Shown here in pieces: positions 39,834 through 50,624 of a stretch of DNA of 62,028 nt. The notes beneath the pieces are model-generated. The model had not been told where the DNA came from, made no database searches, and was given only the letters and a program-made list of their open reading frames with translations. Source of the stretch: Lysobacterales bacterium (GTDB lineage Bacteria; Pseudomonadota; Gammaproteobacteria; Xanthomonadales; Rhodanobacteraceae); NCBI GenBank assembly GCA_002632325.1, contig NSJK01000020.1:1-62028 (forward strand), given 5' to 3'. Made by a program: the position numbers and the translations under genes. Position 1 is the first letter of the stretch, and every line of letters starts with the position of its first letter.

Positions 39834-41002
39834 GCCGATGGCGGCACCGGCGGCAGGTCACGACTGGGCACACGCTCGGCCGCGGCGGCGACTTCGGCGG
39901 ACTGGGTCGAGACGATGATCTTCGCCTGATCCTGCGAGGTGTAGAGCGCGCTGTCGGTGTAGCGCTCATGGATGTAGCGCAGGATCACCAGCACCACCGA
40001 GGCCACCGGCAAGGCCAGCAGCACGCCGAGGAAACCGAACAGCTCACCGCCCGCGAGCACGGCGAAGATCACTGCCACCGGATGCAGGCCGATCTTGTCG
40101 CCGACCAGCTTGGGCACGAGCACGTAGCCTTCGAGCAATTGGCCGACCACGAACACGCCGAGCACGAGCAGCACGTGCGTCATGTCCTGATATTGGACAA
40201 GTGCGGCAATCACGCCCATCAGCACGCCGGCAATCGCGCCCAGATAGGGCACGAAACTGATCAGACCCGCGATCATGCCGATCAAGGGCCCGACGCTGAT
40301 GCCGACCAGCCACAGCGCGAGCCCGTAGAACACGCCGAGCACGATCATCACGCTGATCTGCCCACGCAGGAAGGCGCCGAGCACTTCGTCGGATTCGCGC
40401 GCGAGGCGCGCGACGATCGATTCGACCGAGCGCGGCAGGAGTTCATGCACGCGCGCGACCAGCACATCCCAATCGCGCAGCAGATAGAACGACACCACCG
40501 GGATCATCACCAGATTGAGCACCATGCCGATCAGCGCCATGCCCGACTTGGACACCTTGGCGACCACGGTCGCGGCCATGCCGCCGGCCTCGCGCCAATG
40601 CTGCTGCAGGGCATCGAAGATGCGCTGGGTGTCGAGCACCTCGGGCGAGACGCCGAAATGCTCCTGCAGCCACGGCGTCGCATGCATCTGCAGCCACGCC
40701 AGCCACACCGGCAACTGGGCGAGGAAACTGCCGATCTGGCGCTCGATGAAGGGCACCAGCACGAGCAGGATGCCAGCCAGACACAAAGTGGCAACGAGGA
40801 ACACGAGGATGACCGCGAAGGTTCGACCCAAGCGCTTTTCGAGTCGATCGACCACGGGATCGAGCAGATAGGCAAACAGTGCCGAGACCGCGAACGGCAT
40901 CAGCACCGGCTTGAGCCAGTACAGCACCAGTCCGACCGCACCGATCAGGATCAGCCATTGCCAACGCAGGTCCAGACCGCGTCGTGTTTGGATCTCGCTC
41001 AA
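39830..41002 (-). CDS. AI-2E family transporter (PerM-like)
   Basis: 390-residue inner-membrane protein with about eight helices, the family pattern LRDWDVLVARVHELLPR, GAFLRGQISVMIVLGVFYGL and ISFVPYLGAIAGVLMGVIAAL, and a short hydrophilic C-terminus. Family members export diverse substrates; the AI-2 link is not proven here. The start is read as TTG at 41002: GGAG lies 6 bases upstream and TTG overlaps the pgsA stop (TTGA). The same frame continues to 41497 without a comparable site. Confidence 0.88.
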   Translation of the reverse strand: MSEIQTRRGLDLRWQWLILIGAVGLVLYWLKPVLMPFAVSALFAYLLDPVVDRLEKRLGRTFAVILVFLVATLCLAGILLVLVPFIERQIGSFLAQLPVWLAWLQMHATPWLQEHFGVSPEVLDTQRIFDALQQHWREAGGMAATVVAKVSKSGMALIGMVLNLVMIPVVSFYLLRDWDVLVARVHELLPRSVESIVARLARESDEVLGAFLRGQISVMIVLGVFYGLALWLVGISVGPLIGMIAGLISFVPYLGAIAGVLMGVIAALVQYQDMTHVLLVLGVFVVGQLLEGYVLVPKLVGDKIGLHPVAVIFAVLAGGELFGFLGVLLALPVASVVLVILRYIHERYTDSALYTSQDQAKIIVSTQSAEVAAAAERVPSRDLPPVPPSA

Positions 41003-41556
41003 GGGATTCTCCGTTTGCGGAACTCGGCGCGACGTGCCCAGATGATGACGTAGTGCAGGCCGCTGACGACGGTGAGCCCGGCCGTCAGCGCGATCAGGGC
41101 CAGGTCCAGCTCGCGCATGCTCGGCATCAAGTCGGCGCGATGCGCCAACTGGTACAGCACGAAGGCGATCTGCACCACCGTGGTCCATTTCGACAGGCGC
41201 GTGGGCGCGGCATCGAAGCGACCGATCAGCGCGTGGTAGGCGATCGCGCCGGCGACGATCACCAGATCGCGCGCCACCACCAGCACGGCGAGCCAAGGCG
41301 GGATCGCGGCAACCAGTGCCAGCGTGATGAAGCAGGCGGTGAGCAGCAGCTTGTCGGCGAGTGGATCGAGCATGCCGCCGATCCAGCTTTGCCAATGGAA
41401 ATGCTTGGCCAGCCAGCCATCGAGCGCATCGCTGAAACCCGCGATCGCCGCGACCAGCAGTGCCGCTGGATAGCGTTGCTGCAGGATCAACAGACACAGC
41501 GGCACCACCAGCGCGATGCGCAGGCCGGTGATCAGGTTGGGCAGATGGCGCAGCAT
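40999..41556 (-). CDS. CDP-alcohol phosphatidyltransferase, PgsA-like
   Basis: 185-residue membrane enzyme, probably CDP-diacylglycerol-glycerol-3-phosphate phosphatidyltransferase making phosphatidylglycerol phosphate. The family motif D-x2-D-G-x2-A-(R)-...-G-x3-D-x3-D is present with D43, D46, D64 and D68 (SDALDGWLAK ... GMLDPLADK); the usual AR is AK. Six hydrophobic helices. It may be a paralogue of the main pgsA. Its stop overlaps the downstream transporter, and only 4 bases separate it from the upstream DUF2066 gene. Confidence 0.85.
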   Translation of the reverse strand: MLRHLPNLITGLRIALVVPLCLLILQQRYPAALLVAAIAGFSDALDGWLAKHFHWQSWIGGMLDPLADKLLLTACFITLALVAAIPPWLAVLVVARDLVIVAGAIAYHALIGRFDAAPTRLSKWTTVVQIAFVLYQLAHRADLMPSMRELDLALIALTAGLTVVSGLHYVIIWARRAEFRKRRIP

Positions 41557-41560
41557 TGCG

Positions 41561-42181
41561 TCATCGCTTGAGAGTCAGCGTCGCCTCGGCACCGGTGCCA
41601 CGCTCGACCGCGAGCATGCCCTTGGCGGCGATGCCGTCGAGGAAGCCGTCGAGACCACCCGCGAGCGACAGTTCCATGAGCACGCGATCGCCATCGGCCT
41701 GCAGCGGGCGGCTGTCGCGCACCAGCGGATCGTGGGCCAAAAGGCCGGCCACGCGCAGCCAATCCTCGGCACTGCGCACGCCCACGATCCAGACCTTGGC
41801 CTGACTCGTGCTGGCATTGGCGGTGGGCGCAGCGCCACGCAGACCGAGCTGGGCGAGCATCGCATCGACCGCACCGCGATCGAACTGCGCCACCAGTTGC
41901 AGCGGCGCAGCGCCGCTGCTGTTGCGTTCGTAGCCGTATTGCAGGACATAGCGACTGGCCTGCGCCACCGCGCTGGCGACATCGGCGCGCGACAGGATGG
42001 TGGCATCGGCGGTCTGCTCGATCACCACATTGGCGAGTGCGGTCTTGAGCGCCGCCGCGCGCTCGGCCTCGTCCTGGCTGTTGACCGGCGCGATGCCGGT
42101 GTAGCCGTCGGGCGCGGCATGCACGAGGCGCACCGGCGCGAGCAGCGCTGCAAAGACGACAAGGCACGGCAGACGAAACAT
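41561..42181 (-). CDS. DUF2066 domain protein, exported
   Basis: 206 residues with a signal peptide (MFRLPCLVVFAALLAPVRLV, cleavage near HA). DUF2066 features are GIAPVNSQDEAERAAALKTAL, ASRYVLQYGYERN and the VWIVGVRSAEDWLRV segment. The family is common in gammaproteobacteria next to purM and hda, as here, but has no known role. First gene of the DUF2066-pgsA-perM-hda operon, divergent from purM. A TTG at 42196 is a less likely start. Confidence 0.87.
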   Translation of the reverse strand: MFRLPCLVVFAALLAPVRLVHAAPDGYTGIAPVNSQDEAERAAALKTALANVVIEQTADATILSRADVASAVAQASRYVLQYGYERNSSGAAPLQLVAQFDRGAVDAMLAQLGLRGAAPTANASTSQAKVWIVGVRSAEDWLRVAGLLAHDPLVRDSRPLQADGDRVLMELSLAGGLDGFLDGIAAKGMLAVERGTGAEATLTLKR

Positions 42182-42316
42182 CGACACGCGAGGCAACCAG
42201 GGTCAGCAGGGGGCAAGGCAAGTCTGCCCAAAGCGCGCGATGGCGTCCAATCCGGCGCAACTCGGAAGCGCGGGCGCGAATGCTAGACTAGGCGGCCGCG
42301 AACGACACGCAGTGCC

Positions 42317-43354
42317 ATGTCCACGCCTTCCGAATCCCTGAGTTACCGCGCCGCCGGCGTCGACATCGATGCCGGCAACGAAGTCGTCGAGCGCATCAAA
42401 CCGCTGGTCAAGCGCACCTTCCGTCCCGAGGTCATGGCGGGTCTCGGCGGCTTCGGCGCGCTGTTCGAACTGGGCGGCCGCTATCGCGAGCCGGTGCTGG
42501 TTTCGGGTACCGATGGCGTGGGCACCAAGCTCAAGCTCGCGCAGATCCTGGGGCGCCACGACACCATCGGCATCGACCTGGTCGGCATGTGCGTCAACGA
42601 CGTGCTCGTGCAAGGCGCCGAGCCCCTGTTCTTCCTCGACTACTTCGCCACCGGCAAGCTCGATGTCGATACCACCGTCGCCGTGGTCGGCGGCATCGCG
42701 CGCGGCTGCGAACTGGCCGGCTGCGCGTTGATCGGCGGCGAGACGGCCGAAATGCCCGACATGTACCCGGCCGGTGAATACGATTTGGCCGGCTTCACCG
42801 TCGGCGCGGTGGAGAAATCCGCGTTGATCGACGGCAGCCAGATCGAAGCGGGCGACGCGATCATCGGCATCGCTTCGAGTGGCGCCCATTCCAACGGCTA
42901 TTCGCTGATCCGCAAGATCCTCGCACGCGCCGGCAATCCCTTCGATCTCGACCTCGGTGGCACCCGCCTCGCCGATGCCCTGCTCGCACCGACCACGATT
43001 TACGTCAAGCCGATCCTTGCCCTGCTCAAGCAGCAGCAGGTGCGCGGCATGGCCCACATCACCGGCGGCGGGCTCAAGGAAAACATCATCCGCGTGGTGC
43101 CCGAAGGTCTGGGCATCGCGCTCGACGGCAGCAGCTGGAAATGGCCGCCGCTGTTCGACTGGCTGCAGCGCGAAGGCAAGGTCGCGCGCGATGAAATGCT
43201 GCGCACCTTCAACTGCGGCATCGGCTACGTGCTGATCGTGCGCCGCGATCAGGCCGGTCACACGCTCGATGCGCTGGAGAAACTCGACCTGACGGCATGG
43301 ACGATCGGTGCCGTCGAAGCCGCACGCGGCGACGAGCGCGTGCACATCGGCTGA
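42317..43354 (+). CDS. purM: Phosphoribosylformylglycinamidine cyclo-ligase
   Basis: Purine biosynthesis step 5: converts FGAM to AIR with ATP. The 345-residue product has [20 protein letters not shown], the ATP-site [47 protein letters not shown] and the GGGLKENI loop, all standard. Divergent from the DUF2066 operon and 22 bases before purN, forming the usual purMN pair. Confidence 0.98.
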   Translation: MSTPSESLSYRAAGVDIDAGNEVVERIKPLVKRTFRPEVMAGLGGFGALFELGGRYREPVLVSGTDGVGTKLKLAQILGRHDTIGIDLVGMCVNDVLVQGAEPLFFLDYFATGKLDVDTTVAVVGGIARGCELAGCALIGGETAEMPDMYPAGEYDLAGFTVGAVEKSALIDGSQIEAGDAIIGIASSGAHSNGYSLIRKILARAGNPFDLDLGGTRLADALLAPTTIYVKPILALLKQQQVRGMAHITGGGLKENIIRVVPEGLGIALDGSSWKWPPLFDWLQREGKVARDEMLRTFNCGIGYVLIVRRDQAGHTLDALEKLDLTAWTIGAVEAARGDERVHIG

Positions 43355-43376
43355 AGCCGGGCACGCAGGTCAAGCG

Positions 43377-44105
43377 ATGGTCACGGCGACAGGCAGTACG
43401 GAAGGCATGAACTGCGCGCAAGGAACCTGTGCCTGCGCATCGGCAGGCACGCTGCGCGTGGCGGTGCTGGTGTCGGGGCGCGGCTCGAACCTGCAGGCCT
43501 TGATCGATGCACAGCGCCGCGGCGGCATGCCGATCGAACTCGTGCTGGTTGCCAGCGACAAGGCGCAGGCGCCTGCCTTGCGCCGTGCCGAACGCGCGGG
43601 GATTGCGACGCTCGCGCTCGATCCGCGCGGCTACACCACGCGTGCGGCCTTCGATGCCGACCTGTTCGCGCGCATCGGCGCGCTCGCACCCGACCTGATC
43701 GTGCTGGCCGGCTTCATGCGCATCATCGACCCCGCCGCGCTCGCGCCCTGGCAGGGACGCATCATCAACATCCATCCTTCGCTGCTGCCCAAGTATCCGG
43801 GCCTGCATACCCATGCGCGCGCAATCGCGGCAGGCGACCCCACGCACGGCGCGACCGTGCATTACGTGACCGCGCAGCTCGATGGCGGACCGGCGATCGC
43901 GCAGGCGCAGATTCACATCGTGCCCGGCGACACACCCGACACCTTGGCGCAGCGCCTGCTTGCCCATGAACACGAACTGCTCGTCGCCTGCGTCGATCTG
44001 ATCGCGCGCGAGCGCGTGCGGCTCGACGGCACGATCGTCAAGCTCGATGGCGTGGCGCTGCGCCACCCCTTGTGCATCGGTGGCGATCAATCGCCCGCGG
44101 CGTGA
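43377..44105 (+). CDS. purN: Phosphoribosylglycinamide formyltransferase PurN
   Basis: Purine biosynthesis step 3, using 10-formyl-THF. Core motifs are VLVSGRGSNLQALIDA, INIHPSLLPKYPGLHTH and LDGGPAIAQA, with the catalytic Asn/His/Asp triad. The 242-residue form has a 28-residue N-terminal extension with three Cys (NCAQGTCAC) not found in the E. coli enzyme. ATG 43377 and ATG 43407 are both possible; the second has its AAGG only one base away, so the first was kept. Confidence 0.96.
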   Translation: MVTATGSTEGMNCAQGTCACASAGTLRVAVLVSGRGSNLQALIDAQRRGGMPIELVLVASDKAQAPALRRAERAGIATLALDPRGYTTRAAFDADLFARIGALAPDLIVLAGFMRIIDPAALAPWQGRIINIHPSLLPKYPGLHTHARAIAAGDPTHGATVHYVTAQLDGGPAIAQAQIHIVPGDTPDTLAQRLLAHEHELLVACVDLIARERVRLDGTIVKLDGVALRHPLCIGGDQSPAA

Positions 44106-44161
44106 AGCCGCGTTCAGGAGCGGGTGGTGACACTCGCTGCACTTTCGTCGCGGTGTCGATC

Positions 44162-44872
44162 ATGAAAACCCTGTTGCTGATCCTTGCCCTTGTCACCCTG
44201 CCCGGCTTTGCCTGTGCGCAGACGCAGATCGAACCCTTCCGCGCCGAATACGCGACCCTGCGCAACGGCAGCGACATCGGCCGCACCACGCTCACCCTGC
44301 GCGACAACGGCGACGGCAGTTGGACCTTGCAAAGCGAAACACGCGGCACCTCGGGCCTGGCCCGGCTTGCGGGCGTCCATGTCATCGAGACGTCGCGTTT
44401 CCGCTGGCGGGAGGGTCATCCCGAAGCGCTCGACTACGACTACCGACAGGAAAGCGCCTTGCGCGACCGCACGCGTCATGCCAGCTTCGACTGGGCCAAG
44501 GGCAGCGTCGAGGTTCGGCAGGGCGAGCAGACCTTCCGCTACGCGATCGTGCCCGGAATCATCGATCGTCAGAGCGTCACGCTCGCGCTCGCCAGTGATC
44601 TCATGCACGGCGCCAGCCGCTTCGAGTACGCGGTCGCGGTCAAGAGCGAAGTCGAGACGATGCGCTACCAGCGCGGCCCGGTCGAGACGATCAAGGTGCC
44701 GGCCGGCAGCTATGAGACCCAGCTCATGCGCCGCGAAGGCGAGCCCGGCGCCGACCGCAAGCGCGTTTCGCGCAGTTGGTTTGCTGCCTCGCTCGGCTAC
44801 CTGCCGGTGCGCATCGAGCAGACCGAGAAGAACGGCGATGCGATCACGCTGCAACTGATCCAAGTGCGCTGA
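44162..44872 (+). CDS. DUF3108 domain protein, exported
   Basis: 236-residue precursor with a signal peptide (MKTLLLILALVTLPGFACAQ). The mature protein has the DUF3108 pattern: FRAEYATLRNGSDIGRTTLTL, the Tyr-rich DYDYRQES and the final WFAASLGYLPVRIEQTEKNG. DUF3108 proteins are periplasmic beta-barrels or sandwiches related to lipid-binding folds; they often follow purMN in this group, and their role is unknown. Confidence 0.88.
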   Translation: MKTLLLILALVTLPGFACAQTQIEPFRAEYATLRNGSDIGRTTLTLRDNGDGSWTLQSETRGTSGLARLAGVHVIETSRFRWREGHPEALDYDYRQESALRDRTRHASFDWAKGSVEVRQGEQTFRYAIVPGIIDRQSVTLALASDLMHGASRFEYAVAVKSEVETMRYQRGPVETIKVPAGSYETQLMRREGEPGADRKRVSRSWFAASLGYLPVRIEQTEKNGDAITLQLIQVR

Positions 44873-44974
44873 GGCCGGTTCCGCAGCAAGGCGATGTTCG
44901 CTTGGGGCGCCCTCGGGTGTTCCAAGCCAGGTCAGGCGCACAATGCGCCCGAACTGCCGCTCCGGAGCATCGCC

Positions 44975-45514
44975 ATGCCACGCATCGCAATCGCCCTCGC
45001 CTGTCTCCTGGCCGTGCACGGCGCGCAGGCCCAGGACAAGGATTTCCAGTGGCCCAACCTCACCGATTTCCTGACCCGGCTGATCCACGAGCTTGGCCCG
45101 CCGATCAAGGTCTACAAGCTCGAGATCGATCGTGACGGCAAGGTCGACCTGTGGATCCAGAACCAGGATCGACGCGACCTCATCGACAGCTGGGAATACG
45201 ACCACGGCCGGATCGAAGGGCCGATCCCGATCAAGTTCAAGGAATATCCCTCGCTGGCCGCACTCGACCACCACGTGATCGAGCTGACCACGATCGACTT
45301 TCCGCGCCTGCCGGCGATGCTCGCCAGCGCCCGCGCCAAACTGGCCCTGCCCGATGCGCGCGTGACCCACATCGAACTCGAACGCGGTGATTCCAGCGGA
45401 TTCATCTCGCTGACCGATTCGCCGATCTGGACCTTCCATCTCGAAACACAGCGCCATGACGGCCGCGTCGAATTCGACCTGCGCGGGAGGATGCTCGATG
45501 CCGACAAGGACTGA
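44975..45514 (+). CDS. Small secreted protein, one copy of a repeated module
   Basis: 179-residue precursor with a signal peptide (cleavage near GAQAQ, residue 21). The mature part is beta-rich and ends in a module: DFPRLPAMLASARAKLALPD ... VEFDLRGRML. The same ending occurs in the next protein (DFPLAQLPAMIADAPG ... NVEFDQAGRLL), so the two genes are paralogous. No characterised family recognised. GGAG 7 bases upstream fixes ATG 44975. The 3' end overlaps the next gene by 17 bases. Confidence 0.75.
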   Translation: MPRIAIALACLLAVHGAQAQDKDFQWPNLTDFLTRLIHELGPPIKVYKLEIDRDGKVDLWIQNQDRRDLIDSWEYDHGRIEGPIPIKFKEYPSLAALDHHVIELTTIDFPRLPAMLASARAKLALPDARVTHIELERGDSSGFISLTDSPIWTFHLETQRHDGRVEFDLRGRMLDADKD

Positions 45515-46586
45515 AACAAGCCTCACCCTCGCCGCCGCCCTCGCGCTGGCCAGTTCCACGGCGCTGGCCGCCGAAGCCATCGCACCCGCGCATCCCCTCG
45601 ACCAGCCGGCGGCGCTGATGGCCGCCTTCGCGGCCCGCATCGGCCATCGGGTCGACGTGCTCGAGTTCCGGCTCGGCGAGCACCATGCGCGCATGCTGGT
45701 ACAGACCGGCGAGGACTTCGACGAATACGAAGCCATCCCCGGCCAGGTACTGGCGCAGGGCACGCCCAGGAAAGCGGGCAGCGTGGAGTGCCGCAAGAAA
45801 CTGCCGTTCGACGCGGTCGATGCCGCCCTTGGTGTACGCCTGCTCGCGCAGGCACGCACGATCGCTGCCGCCAACGGCTACGAGGAACCGCCCAACCTCG
45901 AATTGGGCGCCGGCATGATGTGCGAGGAACTGGGCTGGCGCGTGGTGCTGCACAGCGAGCGCAACAGCGAAGTGTTCCTGCACCTCACCTGGAGCACGGA
46001 CGGCGCCAAGGTGAAGGCGCGCGAATTGCGTGACGGTGGCTGGCACAAGGTCGATCCCGCCAAGCTGCTCGCCGGCGCCGCCCAGGTCGCGCCCGCCGCA
46101 CCGCCCAAGGCGCTCCCGCGCGTCGCAGGCGATGGTCGCAAGCGCGACTTCCTGCGCTCGATCGATGCCGATCTGGAGCGCCTGGCCGCAAGCACCGGCG
46201 CGCCACTCGCGTTGCGCCGCATCGGCGTCGATGCGACCCAGCTGTCAGTCGACCTGTACCGCGCCGACGACCGGCGCAGGGTATCGACATGGCTCGTCGA
46301 TGCCGATGGCCGGATGCAACTGTGGCGCGAGGACAAGACCATGCCGCTCGATTGCAACAAACCGTTCGCCACGGGCGATTTCCCGCTCGCGCAACTGCCG
46401 GCGATGATTGCCGACGCGCCGGGCCTGGTCGCCACCATGCCCGGGGCCGTGGTCAAGGATGTCGCCATCTACCGCAGCGGTTTCTGCGGCAAACCGCACG
46501 TCTACATCCGGATCGAGGACGAACGCGGCTATGGCAATGTCGAGTTCGATCAGGCCGGACGCCTGCTCCGCGCTGACATCCAGTGA
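45498..46586 (+). CDS. Secreted protein with two related halves, paralogous to its neighbour
   Basis: 362-residue precursor with a signal peptide (cleavage after LAA, residue ~24). Two halves (about 30-185 and 210-362) share a layout: a first beta region, a Cys (VECRKK / LDCNKP), an Ala-rich helix, a second Cys (MMCEEL / GFCGKP) and a closing beta-hairpin. The second half closely matches the end of the preceding protein. No known family. GGAGG lies 7 bases before ATG 45498, inside the upstream gene, so the pair is co-translated. Confidence 0.75.
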   Translation: MPTRTETSLTLAAALALASSTALAAEAIAPAHPLDQPAALMAAFAARIGHRVDVLEFRLGEHHARMLVQTGEDFDEYEAIPGQVLAQGTPRKAGSVECRKKLPFDAVDAALGVRLLAQARTIAAANGYEEPPNLELGAGMMCEELGWRVVLHSERNSEVFLHLTWSTDGAKVKARELRDGGWHKVDPAKLLAGAAQVAPAAPPKALPRVAGDGRKRDFLRSIDADLERLAASTGAPLALRRIGVDATQLSVDLYRADDRRRVSTWLVDADGRMQLWREDKTMPLDCNKPFATGDFPLAQLPAMIADAPGLVATMPGAVVKDVAIYRSGFCGKPHVYIRIEDERGYGNVEFDQAGRLLRADIQ

Positions 46587-46622
46587 GCCGCCCATGCGGC
46601 GTGCCCCCCTGCCCGGCCTTGC

Positions 46623-48183
<1,561 letters not shown>

Positions 48184-48301
48184 AGTCTGTTCCGATGAAG
48201 GCAAACCCGGGGCGCAGGCGCGACGAAAGCGCCTTGCGGGCCGTCCTGAAACGGCTTGGCGCGACGGGTGGCCGGGGAAAAAGTACAATCGAGGAGCGCA
48301 A

Positions 48302-49396
48302 ATGGTACCCAAATTCCGCTGGCGCAGAGTAATGGACCCTTTCCAGCCCACCGTCCGCCCCAGTCTCCCCGAGATGAACGCCCAGACCTTGCCGGCCTCC
48401 CGAGTCATCAGTCACCCGCTCCTCGACGCCGCCGCGCTCAAACGCAGCGCGCAGACCGCGATCGCCACCGAGGCGGCTGCGATCCAGGCTCTGCACGAGC
48501 GCGTCGATGGCAATTTCCTGCGGGCCTGCCAGCGCATGTTCGAATGCGCCGGGCGCGTGGTCGTCTCGGGCATGGGCAAGTCGGGCCATGTCGCCCGCAA
48601 GATCGCGGCAACGCTCGCCTCGACCGGCACTCCTGCGTTTTTCGTGCACCCGGGCGAGGCCAGCCACGGCGATCTGGGCATGATCACGCACAAGGACGTG
48701 GTGCTGGCGCTGTCGTATTCGGGCGAGACCGACGAACTGCTGATGATCGTGCCGCCGATCAAGCGTCAGGGCACCGCCTTGATCGCGATGACCGGCCATC
48801 CCGAATCCTCGCTGGCGCGGCTGGCCGATATCCATCTCGATGTCAGCGTGAGCGCAGAAGCCTGTCCGCTCGGCCTCGCGCCGACTTCGAGCACGACCGC
48901 GGCGCTGGTGATGGGCGATGCGCTCGCGGTCGCCCTGCTCGAGGCACGCGGCTTCACCAACGAGGATTTCGCACGCTCGCATCCGGCCGGCAGCCTCGGC
49001 CGTCAGCTCTTGCTCAAGATCAGTGACGTGATGCACACCGGCGTGCAGGTTCCCAGCGTTTCGATCGCCTCGTCGATGAGCGAGGCGCTCATGGAAATGA
49101 CGCGCAAGGGCCTGGGCATGACCGCGATCGTCGATGGCCAAGGGCACCTTGCCGGCGTGTTCACCGATGGCGACCTGCGCCGCGCCGTCGATGACGGCGA
49201 CATCGACCTGCGCAGCACACCGGTCACGCAGCTCATGACCGCCCATCCCAAGACGATTGGCGCCGACCGGCTCGCGGTCGAGGCCGCGCAACTGATGGAA
49301 GCGCACAAGATCCATGCCCTGCTGGTGGTGGATGCCGAGCAGCGCGTGGTCGGCGCGCTCAACATCCATGACCTGCTGCGCGCACGGGTCGTTTGA
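48302..49396 (+). CDS. kdsD: D-arabinose 5-phosphate isomerase
   Basis: Makes arabinose-5-phosphate for KDO and lipopolysaccharide. SIS domain in the N-terminal half (VVSGMGKSGHVARKIAATLA, ALSYSGETDELL, CPLGLAPTSSTTAAL) and two CBS domains (DVMHTGVQVPSVS; QLMTAHPKTIGADRL). ATG 48302 has a strong GAGGAG 5 bases upstream and gives 364 residues; starts at 48332 or 48374 give lengths closer to relatives. A TACAAT at 48284 could be a -10 element only if a later start is used. First gene of the kdsDC-lptCAB-rpoN operon. Confidence 0.95.
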   Translation: MVPKFRWRRVMDPFQPTVRPSLPEMNAQTLPASRVISHPLLDAAALKRSAQTAIATEAAAIQALHERVDGNFLRACQRMFECAGRVVVSGMGKSGHVARKIAATLASTGTPAFFVHPGEASHGDLGMITHKDVVLALSYSGETDELLMIVPPIKRQGTALIAMTGHPESSLARLADIHLDVSVSAEACPLGLAPTSSTTAALVMGDALAVALLEARGFTNEDFARSHPAGSLGRQLLLKISDVMHTGVQVPSVSIASSMSEALMEMTRKGLGMTAIVDGQGHLAGVFTDGDLRRAVDDGDIDLRSTPVTQLMTAHPKTIGADRLAVEAAQLMEAHKIHALLVVDAEQRVVGALNIHDLLRARVV

Positions 49397-49481
49397 GGGG
49401 CGGGAATCGAAAAGAAGAAACGTGGACCTGCTGTCAATGACCGTCTGAATCGCCCCAATTTCTTTCATTACCCATATCACG

Positions 49482-50024
49482 ATGCTTCCAGACGATCTCC
49501 CCGCCGACATCAAGGATCGCGCCGCGCGCGTGAAACTCGCCGTGTTCGATGTCGATGGCGTGCTCACCGACGGCAAGCTCGTCTACGCCGCCGACGGCCA
49601 CGAGAGCAAGGCCTTCCATGTCCACGACGGACTCGGTTTCCGCCGCCTGCTCGCCAACGGCATCGAAGTCGCGGTGATCACTGCGCGCATGAGCCGGATC
49701 GTCACCGAACGCATGGCCGAACTCGGCGTCGCGCATGTCTATCAGGATCAGAAAGACAAGCGCGCCTGCCTCGCGCAACTGCTGCAGGCACTGCAATTGG
49801 CGCCCGAGCAAGTCGCCTACACGGGCGACGACCTGCCCGACCTCGCGCCGATGCAGGGTATCGGGCTCGCAATAGCCGTCGCCAACGCCCATCCGTGGGT
49901 GCGTGAGCGAGCGCACTGGCGCACGCGCCATGCCGGCGGCGACGGCGCCGCTCGTGAGGTCTGCGACCTGCTGCTCGCCGCGCAGGGCAAGGTCGCGTCC
50001 GAGCTCGCCGCGTTTCTGCGCTGA
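49482..50024 (+). CDS. kdsC: 3-deoxy-D-manno-octulosonate 8-phosphate phosphatase
   Basis: HAD-family tetrameric phosphatase releasing KDO from KDO-8-P. The 180-residue protein has FDVDGVLTDG with nucleophile D23 and D25, FHVHDGLGFRRLL, the TAR motif (VITARMS) and GDDLPDLAPM. Normal length. Sits 85 bases after kdsD and 6 bases before lptC in the LPS-assembly operon. Confidence 0.96.
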   Translation: MLPDDLPADIKDRAARVKLAVFDVDGVLTDGKLVYAADGHESKAFHVHDGLGFRRLLANGIEVAVITARMSRIVTERMAELGVAHVYQDQKDKRACLAQLLQALQLAPEQVAYTGDDLPDLAPMQGIGLAIAVANAHPWVRERAHWRTRHAGGDGAAREVCDLLLAAQGKVASELAAFLR

Positions 50025-50030
50025 AGCCTG

Positions 50031-50624
50031 ATGCGTCTGGATCGCCGCTACTGGTTGACCGTGATCGTGCTGGCAGTGCTTGCGCTGGGCACGCAATTGC
50101 TGGTTTGGCTCAACCGCGATCGCAGCAATGCGCAAAGCTTCTCCGGGCCGCCTCGCTCGGACTACACCTTGAGCGATTTCACCCTCGATGCACTCGATGC
50201 CGAAGGCAAGCGCAGTTTCCAGGTCAGCGGTCCCGCGCTCGCGCGGCGCGGCGATGCCGACGGCTCGATCTACGTGACGCGTCCCGTGTACGAATTCGTC
50301 GGCGGCAACGATCGACCATGGCATGGCACCTCCGACGCCGCCTGGGTCGACAAGAGTGGTGAGTTGATGAAGTTGCAGGGCAATGTGGCCCTGCACCAGC
50401 CCGGCGGGGATGGCAGCGAACCGACCGACATCAGCGCAAGCGATCTCACCGCCTGGCCGCGCCAGCGCAAGATCGCTTCCGAGACGCCGGTCACGATCAG
50501 ACAACCGGGCTCTATACTCAGCGGCACCGGAATGTGTGGCGATCTCAATGACAAGTCCCTCGAACTGCTTGCCGATGTCCATCTCGTCCTCCAGCCCAAG
50601 GCATCGCCGGCCAAGCCGCGCTGA
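50031..50624 (+). CDS. lptC: LPS export protein LptC
   Basis: Inner-membrane anchored periplasmic beta-jellyroll protein that receives LPS from LptB2FG and passes it to LptA. The 197-residue protein has one N-terminal helix (about residues 9-26) and the family pattern SDYTLSDFTLDALDAEGKRSF, WHGTSDAAWVDKSGELMKLQG and VTIRQPGSILSGTGM. Its 3' end overlaps lptA by 50 bases. Confidence 0.95.
   Translation: MRLDRRYWLTVIVLAVLALGTQLLVWLNRDRSNAQSFSGPPRSDYTLSDFTLDALDAEGKRSFQVSGPALARRGDADGSIYVTRPVYEFVGGNDRPWHGTSDAAWVDKSGELMKLQGNVALHQPGGDGSEPTDISASDLTAWPRQRKIASETPVTIRQPGSILSGTGMCGDLNDKSLELLADVHLVLQPKASPAKPR

Noticed and set aside
44114..45874. 586-codon minus-strand open frame
   Set aside because: Antisense to the DUF3108 gene and two secreted-protein genes that have signal peptides and ribosome-binding sites; such long antisense frames are expected at this GC content.
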